A DNA stretch of 64,000 nt. It comes from Kribbella antiqua. Its GTDB lineage: Bacteria > Actinomycetota > Actinomycetes > Propionibacteriales > Kribbellaceae. The stretch covers positions 62,001-126,000 of the forward strand of contig NZ_SLWR01000013.1 of NCBI RefSeq assembly GCF_004345665.1, given 5' to 3'. Positions within the stretch are counted from its first letter, which is position 1; every line of letters starts with the position of its first letter. The notes under the pieces are model-generated. The model ran no database searches, had not been told where the DNA came from, and worked only from the letters and a program-made list of their open reading frames with translations. Of the stretch, positions 59,889 through 64,000 are shown in pieces. A program made the position numbers and the translations under genes.

Positions 59889-60632
59889 TCAGTGCGGCAG
59901 GCGGCGGGTGTCGATCAGTCGCTGGGCGACGTCGCGCAGTTTCGTGTTGGTGTCCTGGGAATAGCGCTTCAGGATTGCGAACGCCTGGTCGCCGTTGACG
60001 TCGTACCGCTCCATCAGGATGCCCATCGCCTGCCCGACCAGCTTTCGGGCGTCCACAGCCCGGGCGAGCGTTTCCTGGTCCCGGGCCGTGGCGACCGCGA
60101 CCGAGGCGTGCCGGGCCAGGATGTGCGCGACAGCCTCGTCGTCCTGGCTGAATGCGTCCGGTTCGACGCTGTACAACCCAAGTACGCCGACTGTGCCGGT
60201 TGCGGTTGTCAGCGGTACGTCGAGGACGCTGCGAACTCCGAGCGAACGCACCTTGGCGGCCCAGTCAGGCCAACGCGTCTCGGTCTCCGTGTCACGGACG
60301 AGGAGCGTGGTGTGCTCGCGCATCGACTGCACCAGTGGGCCGTTGCCGCCGGCCATCTGCCATTGATAGATCTCTACCACGACTGGATCGGTGGCGGCCG
60401 GCACCTCGGGCCGTCCGCCGCGGGTGGCCAGTGCCACGCCCGCATGCGAACAGTTGAGCGCCTGCAGCGCGAACTGTACGACCGCTTCCACGGTCTCCTC
60501 GACACCCCCGGATTCGTGCAGTTCCGCCGCCAACCGGGCAAATACGTCCGCCACTCCGTCCACGGACGAACCGAGCACAGGAAAGGCATAGCCGTCGACC
60601 GGCGCCTTCTGACCATCCTCCATGCCGCCCAT
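59889..60632 (-). CDS. GAF-ANTAR domain RNA-binding regulator
   Basis: 247 aa. N-terminal GAF domain (about 25-165: VEETVEAVVQFALQALNCSH, GVRSVLDVPLTTATGTVGVL) senses a small ligand; C-terminal ANTAR (about 180-245: ARKLVGQAMGILMERYDVNG, AFAILKRYSQDTNTKLRDVA) binds nascent RNA hairpins and prevents termination. ATG 60632 with GGGGGAA upstream, ATG 60623 as alternative. Upstream of the KGG gene in the same direction. A damaged copy of the same gene type is at 15606. Confidence 0.85.
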   Translation of the reverse strand: MGGMEDGQKAPVDGYAFPVLGSSVDGVADVFARLAAELHESGGVEETVEAVVQFALQALNCSHAGVALATRGGRPEVPAATDPVVVEIYQWQMAGGNGPLVQSMREHTTLLVRDTETETRWPDWAAKVRSLGVRSVLDVPLTTATGTVGVLGLYSVEPDAFSQDDEAVAHILARHASVAVATARDQETLARAVDARKLVGQAMGILMERYDVNGDQAFAILKRYSQDTNTKLRDVAQRLIDTRRLPH

Positions 60633-60751
60633 TTTCCCCCGCGCGACCGCAAGACACACTGCCGACCCACCATGCCCGTCGAAGCGCGTCGGCGAAGTAA
60701 TTGCTGGGGACAACTGAGTTCGCGCGTCAGTGGGAACACAACGTGACGATT

Positions 60752-60846
60752 GCTTCGCGCTGAGCGCCCATGCCCGCTGCCTGGCCGAGACCCGGCTTTC
60801 GAGCTTGGCTGCACTCGACCTGGTCGAGGCGTGCTCAGCGCGAAGC
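60752..60846. repeat. nested inverted repeats downstream of the epoxide hydrolase
   Basis: GCTTCGCGCTGAGC at 60752-60765 and its exact reverse complement at 60833-60846 (14 bp, 67 apart). The right arm abuts a perfect 12-bp palindrome CGAAGCGCTTCG (60841-60852) touching the stop codon. Inside lies CTCGAC-CTG-GTCGAG (60813-60827). Probably a terminator or a small palindromic insertion. Confidence 0.5.
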
Positions 60847-60852
60847 GCTTCG

Positions 60853-62049
60853 TCAGCGCAGTGAGCGGAATGCAGCTCGCACTTCAGCGGCGAAGAGGTC
60901 GGGCTCCTCCCAGGCGGCGAAGTGGCCGCCCTTGTCGACCTCGTTGAAGTAGCCGAGGCCCGGGTAGACCGTCTCGACCCAGCTGCGCGGGGCGGCCCAG
61001 ATCTCGCCGGGGAACGTCGTGAAGCCGACGGGAACCGTGACCGGCGGGGGAGTATGGCCGGCCGCTCCGTGCAGGAACTGTCCGAACTCCCAGTACCACC
61101 GGGCGGCCGAGGCGCCGGTGCCCGTCAGCCAGTACAGCGCGATGTTGTCGACAACGCTCTCCCGGGTGAGATGGCCGACGGGCGCGCCGTCGACGAAAGC
61201 ACGGGAGATCTTGTAGTAGCTGTCGGTGTCGTGGTCGAGCATCCAGGCCGCCAGCCCGATGGGTGAATCCAGCAGGGAGTAGCCGATCGTCTGCGGCCGG
61301 GTGGATTGCTCCAGGAAGTAGCCGAAGCCTTCGTTCGTGAACGTCTTCAGCGCGGCGTGCGCCGCGCGTTCCTGCTCGGATTCGGCGGGCAGGAGATCGA
61401 CGATGCCCAACGCCGTCGCGAGCAGGTTGACGTGGATGCCGACCAGCCCGTCGGGACCTTGGCGGCCCATCGCGTCGGTGACCGCGGCACCGACATCGCC
61501 TCCCTGGGCCACGTAGCGCGGGTAGCCGAGGCGATCCATCAGCTTCGCCCAGGCTTGTGCGATTGGGCCGTTCTCCCAGCCGAGCTCGCTCGGCTCGCCG
61601 GAGAAGCCGTACCCGGGCAAGGACGGCAGTACCAGGTGGAACGCGTCCTCAGGGTTGCCGCCATGAGCGGTCGGGTCGGTGAGGGGGCCGATGGTGCCGA
61701 GCAGCTCGAGGACTGAGCCTGGCCAGCCGTGGGTCATGATCAGTGGCAACGCGTTCTCATGCCGCGACCTGACGTGGATGAAGTGGATCTCTACTCCGTC
61801 GATCTCGGTCTTGAACTGCGGCAGCGCGTTCAGTCTCGCCTCACACTTGCGCCAGTCGTATTCGCTCGTCCAGTAGCGGGCGAGTTCCTGCAGCGTCGCC
61901 AGCTGCACGCCCTGCGAACGGTCTTTGACGAGCTCCTTGGTCGGCCAGCGCGTCGCCGCGACACGCCGGCGCATGTCGTCGATCTGCTCCTGCGGAATCT
62001 CGATCTGAAACGACTGAATGTCGGTCGTGGTGTCGAGGGTGGTGCTCAT
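60853..62049 (-). CDS. epoxide hydrolase (EHN-domain type)
   Basis: 398 aa. N-terminal EHN domain (IQSFQIEIPQEQIDDMRRRV, then RWPTKE), alpha/beta hydrolase core with HGWPGS at 107-112, nucleophile D185 in AQGGDVGAAV, and the catalytic histidine in KGGHFAAWEEP near 380. AGGAGG precedes ATG 62049; the longer frame back to 63273 is antisense to the transporter. Opens epoxides to diols; no signal peptide. Divergent from the TDT transporter. Confidence 0.9.
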   Translation of the reverse strand: MSTTLDTTTDIQSFQIEIPQEQIDDMRRRVAATRWPTKELVKDRSQGVQLATLQELARYWTSEYDWRKCEARLNALPQFKTEIDGVEIHFIHVRSRHENALPLIMTHGWPGSVLELLGTIGPLTDPTAHGGNPEDAFHLVLPSLPGYGFSGEPSELGWENGPIAQAWAKLMDRLGYPRYVAQGGDVGAAVTDAMGRQGPDGLVGIHVNLLATALGIVDLLPAESEQERAAHAALKTFTNEGFGYFLEQSTRPQTIGYSLLDSPIGLAAWMLDHDTDSYYKISRAFVDGAPVGHLTRESVVDNIALYWLTGTGASAARWYWEFGQFLHGAAGHTPPPVTVPVGFTTFPGEIWAAPRSWVETVYPGLGYFNEVDKGGHFAAWEEPDLFAAEVRAAFRSLR

Positions 62050-62244
62050 GACGCCTCCTGGGCTGATGCGGTTGGTGACGCCACCGAGCCTGCTCTGGTC
62101 CTCGGTACGGCGCGCCCGTGGAAAGCACTGGTCTGCTCCCGGGTCTGCACGGTGCGCCAGGGGCAGGGCCAGGGTGCCTCCCTGGTTCGCCGCGAGGGTG
62201 CCAACGGCGATCGTGCTCTTACCGTCGATCGAGAGTGGGACACG

Positions 62245-63276
62245 ATGAACGCCACGAGTACAACTCCTGCAGTGCTGGATGCATCGACCGCTGACGACAA
62301 GCCGAGGGGTTCGGCCTTGCCGATCGCGTTGTTCTCGATCCCGCTGGGCCTTGCCGGGCTGGGCGGTGCGTGGCAGGCCGCGGCCCAGTTGCTGGGCGCG
62401 TCCGCGGCGCCTGCCGATCTGGCGTACGCGGCCTCCGCCGTCGTTTGGGCGACGTTCACCGGCATCTATGTGGTGCGCGCGATCCGCCACGATTCGGGCA
62501 GGTTCAAGGTGGACCTGCGCCATCCGTTGTTCGGCCCGCTCACTGCTTACATCCCGGTGATCGCGATCCTGCTGGTGGCGCACTACGCGGCCGGCCTCGG
62601 CGAGGCCGCACGGTGGCTGACCTACGTCGCTGTTTCCGCGCTGGCGATCAATGCCGCCGCGCTGGTGGCGCACTGGCTGCGCGCACCGTCGGACGAGGAG
62701 GCCGTGCATCCGGGCTACTTCCTCCCGGTGGTCGCGGGTCCGTTCATCGCCGGCATCGGACTGGCCGCCGTGGGCGACCGTACGGCGGCGATCGGGGTTT
62801 TCGGCATCGGCCTGTACTTCTGGATGCTTCTGGGAGCCGTCATCACCAGTCGCCTGTTCTTCCGCACGCCGATGCCGCAGCCCTTCACGCCGGTCCTGTC
62901 GATCCTCCTCTCGCCACCCGGAACAGCCAGCCTGGCGTGGTTCGCGATCAGGTACGGCGAGATCGACCAGCTGCAAGCCGCTGTCGGCGGAATCACCCTG
63001 TTCACCCTGCTGATCCAGCTCTTCTTCGTCTCCGATTACCTGCGCCTGCCGTTCACCTCCCAGCACTGGGTCTTCACCTTCCCGCTCGCGGTGCTGGGCA
63101 ACATCGGGGTCCGCTGGTCCGCCGGCCTCGGCTTCGACGGCTGGGAAATTGTCGCCTGGGTGATCCTGACGATCTCGACGGCCGCGATCCTGGCCATCCT
63201 CGGCGGCACCGTTCGCGACTTCATTCGGGCCCTTGCCGGCCGGCGGACCAGCGCAGGTAGCCACGAGCGCCACTGA
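62245..63276 (+). CDS. TDT-family (TehA/SLAC1-like) transporter
   Basis: 343 aa with ten hydrophobic helices: FSIPLGLAGLGGAWQAAAQL at the start, GYFLPVVAGPFIAGIGLAAV in the middle, FDGWEIVAWVILTISTAAIL near the end. This is the TDT family, which includes TehA and SLAC1 anion channels and C4-dicarboxylate/tellurite carriers; substrate unknown. GAGAGTGGG lies before ATG 62245. Confidence 0.88.
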   Translation: MNATSTTPAVLDASTADDKPRGSALPIALFSIPLGLAGLGGAWQAAAQLLGASAAPADLAYAASAVVWATFTGIYVVRAIRHDSGRFKVDLRHPLFGPLTAYIPVIAILLVAHYAAGLGEAARWLTYVAVSALAINAAALVAHWLRAPSDEEAVHPGYFLPVVAGPFIAGIGLAAVGDRTAAIGVFGIGLYFWMLLGAVITSRLFFRTPMPQPFTPVLSILLSPPGTASLAWFAIRYGEIDQLQAAVGGITLFTLLIQLFFVSDYLRLPFTSQHWVFTFPLAVLGNIGVRWSAGLGFDGWEIVAWVILTISTAAILAILGGTVRDFIRALAGRRTSAGSHERH

Positions 63277-63303
63277 CGGCCGTCGCAGCCGAGTCGCGGG
63301 GGT

Positions 63304-64000
63304 TTACCCGGTGGCCTTCAGATACGGGGCCAGGAAGGTGTCCAGGACCTCGAGCATCTGTGCGGGCGCTTGCTCGGCGACCCAGTGGCCGGCGCCGGCG
63401 ATGACCGCGGTCTGCACATCGCTCGCCGCGGGCTTGATTCCCCCGGCAGCTGCGGGACCCCAGCTGTTTTCCCCACCGATTCCGAGAACCGGAATCGTCA
63501 GCTTTGTCATCTGCCGCTCCCCGTTCTGCGCCAGGATGGCGTCCCAGGCTCGGTAGAGACCGAAGCTGGCTCGCAGGGCGTCTCGGTCTCGGTTGTACAG
63601 ACTGACGTAGTACTCGATGGCGTACTCCGGCAGCGTCGTCCCACCGCCCTGAATGGCGAACTCGTAGCGGTAGTAGGCGTTGGCGTTGCTTCTGACCATG
63701 TCGACGATCAGCTCGTCGTTGACCCGGTTGAACGGGATGTGCCAGAGCCTGTTGTTGAGGAACTCGGGGAGGAACAGGGGTGGCGGGTCGTGTTCGGGGT
63801 CCACCACTCCGGGTGGTCCGGGGATCTCGGCGACGACCAGGCGGTCGACGCGGGCGCGGTGGTCGGCGGCCAGCGCGTAGCTGATGATGTAGCCGGTGTC
63901 GTGGCCGACGGCGGCGAACCGGTGGTGGCCGAGTTCGGTCATGAGAGCGGCCAGGTCGTCGGCGAGGGTGGCCGCGTCGTACCCGTCCCGGGGCTTCTCG
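63304..64000 (-). CDS. alpha/beta hydrolase (partial, start beyond the window)
   Basis: At least 231 codons, still open at base 64000 (EKPRDGYDAATLADDLAALM). Nucleophile elbow GHDTGYIISYALA (Asp nucleophile), cap region IPGPPGVVDPEHDPPPLFLP, histidine loop VIAGAGHWVAEQAPAQML near the end. The Asp elbow suggests epoxide-hydrolase or dehalogenase-like chemistry. Convergent with the TDT gene at 27 bp. Confidence 0.85.
   Translation of the reverse strand, partial: EKPRDGYDAATLADDLAALMTELGHHRFAAVGHDTGYIISYALAADHRARVDRLVVAEIPGPPGVVDPEHDPPPLFLPEFLNNRLWHIPFNRVNDELIVDMVRSNANAYYRYEFAIQGGGTTLPEYAIEYYVSLYNRDRDALRASFGLYRAWDAILAQNGERQMTKLTIPVLGIGGENSWGPAAAGGIKPAASDVQTAVIAGAGHWVAEQAPAQMLEVLDTFLAPYLKATG

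Noticed and set aside
60853-63273. 806-codon minus-strand frame containing the epoxide hydrolase
   Set aside because: Only codons from ATG 62049 (AGGAGG upstream) match the family; the rest is antisense to the TDT transporter.
1-64000. CRISPR array or rRNA genes
   Set aside because: No regularly spaced direct repeats and no conserved rRNA segments were seen on either strand.

Overview
High-GC actinomycete chromosome. The codon bias, GAF-ANTAR proteins, DUF2188 and PRC-barrel proteins, a sigma-B-type promoter with a GGGTAC -10 box, frequent GTG starts and dense 4-nt gene overlaps all fit the Propionibacteriales, and I would guess a Kribbella-like genome. That genus is an inference from style; no rRNA or core marker gene is present.

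Layout. 1-7.4 kb: an ABC transporter ATPase, an OmpR-type two-component pair, a 5'-truncated ATP-dependent DNA ligase, and a NarL-type two-component system coupled to a membrane protein. 7.4-22.2 kb: a patchy region of intact stress-type genes (kup, wrbA, SDR, Fpg/Nei glycosylase, hemerythrin, a secreted lectin-like propeller) mixed with at least a dozen broken genes: a LigD phosphoesterase, CBS, PRC-barrel, GAF-ANTAR, DUF2188, the SDR N-terminus, and two transposase scraps. It ends at a tRNA-Lys 3' fragment with its own terminator, which looks like the scar of a site-specific integration. 22.3-28.3 kb: an ECF sigma factor with a SnoaL tail, a divergent SDR, and then the most unusual locus, a 270-aa protein with two 78-aa alanine/asparagine-rich modules followed by a membrane M50 peptidase with a PqqD-like N-terminus and a two-CxxC C-terminal domain. 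28.3-36.8 kb: a second NarL-type two-component system, a SnoaL-like protein, an oxidoreductase, an ArsB/NhaD-type transporter with a CBS protein, and a dehalogenase/TetR pair sharing a perfect operator.

36.8-43.5 kb is one tightly coupled seven-gene minus-strand operon: a cytochrome b/sulfite-oxidase-like fusion, a small membrane protein, MTA phosphorylase, a sugar-nucleotide epimerase, a GT2 glycosyltransferase, a DUF2064-methyltransferase fusion and a GT87 membrane glycosyltransferase. Its product is not obvious. 43.7-52 kb: a flavodoxin-like reductase, an ECF sigma/anti-sigma pair, a CPA2 antiporter, and two large secreted sialidase-fold proteins flanking a lamin-tail-domain lipoprotein. 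52-64 kb: DUF4242, an AraC regulator, alpha/beta hydrolases, an endonuclease/phosphatase, an Orn/Lys/Arg decarboxylase, and a cluster of small stress proteins (DUF2188, J-domain, Hsp20, a KGG-type basic protein, GAF-ANTAR). Hsp20 has two dyads with the RheA operator geometry upstream. The cluster is followed by an epoxide hydrolase and a TDT-family transporter.

The stress-protein families at 57.5-60.6 kb reappear as damaged copies at 10-22 kb. That suggests the left region is an older, decaying relative of the same gene set, brought in or rearranged next to the tRNA-Lys site.
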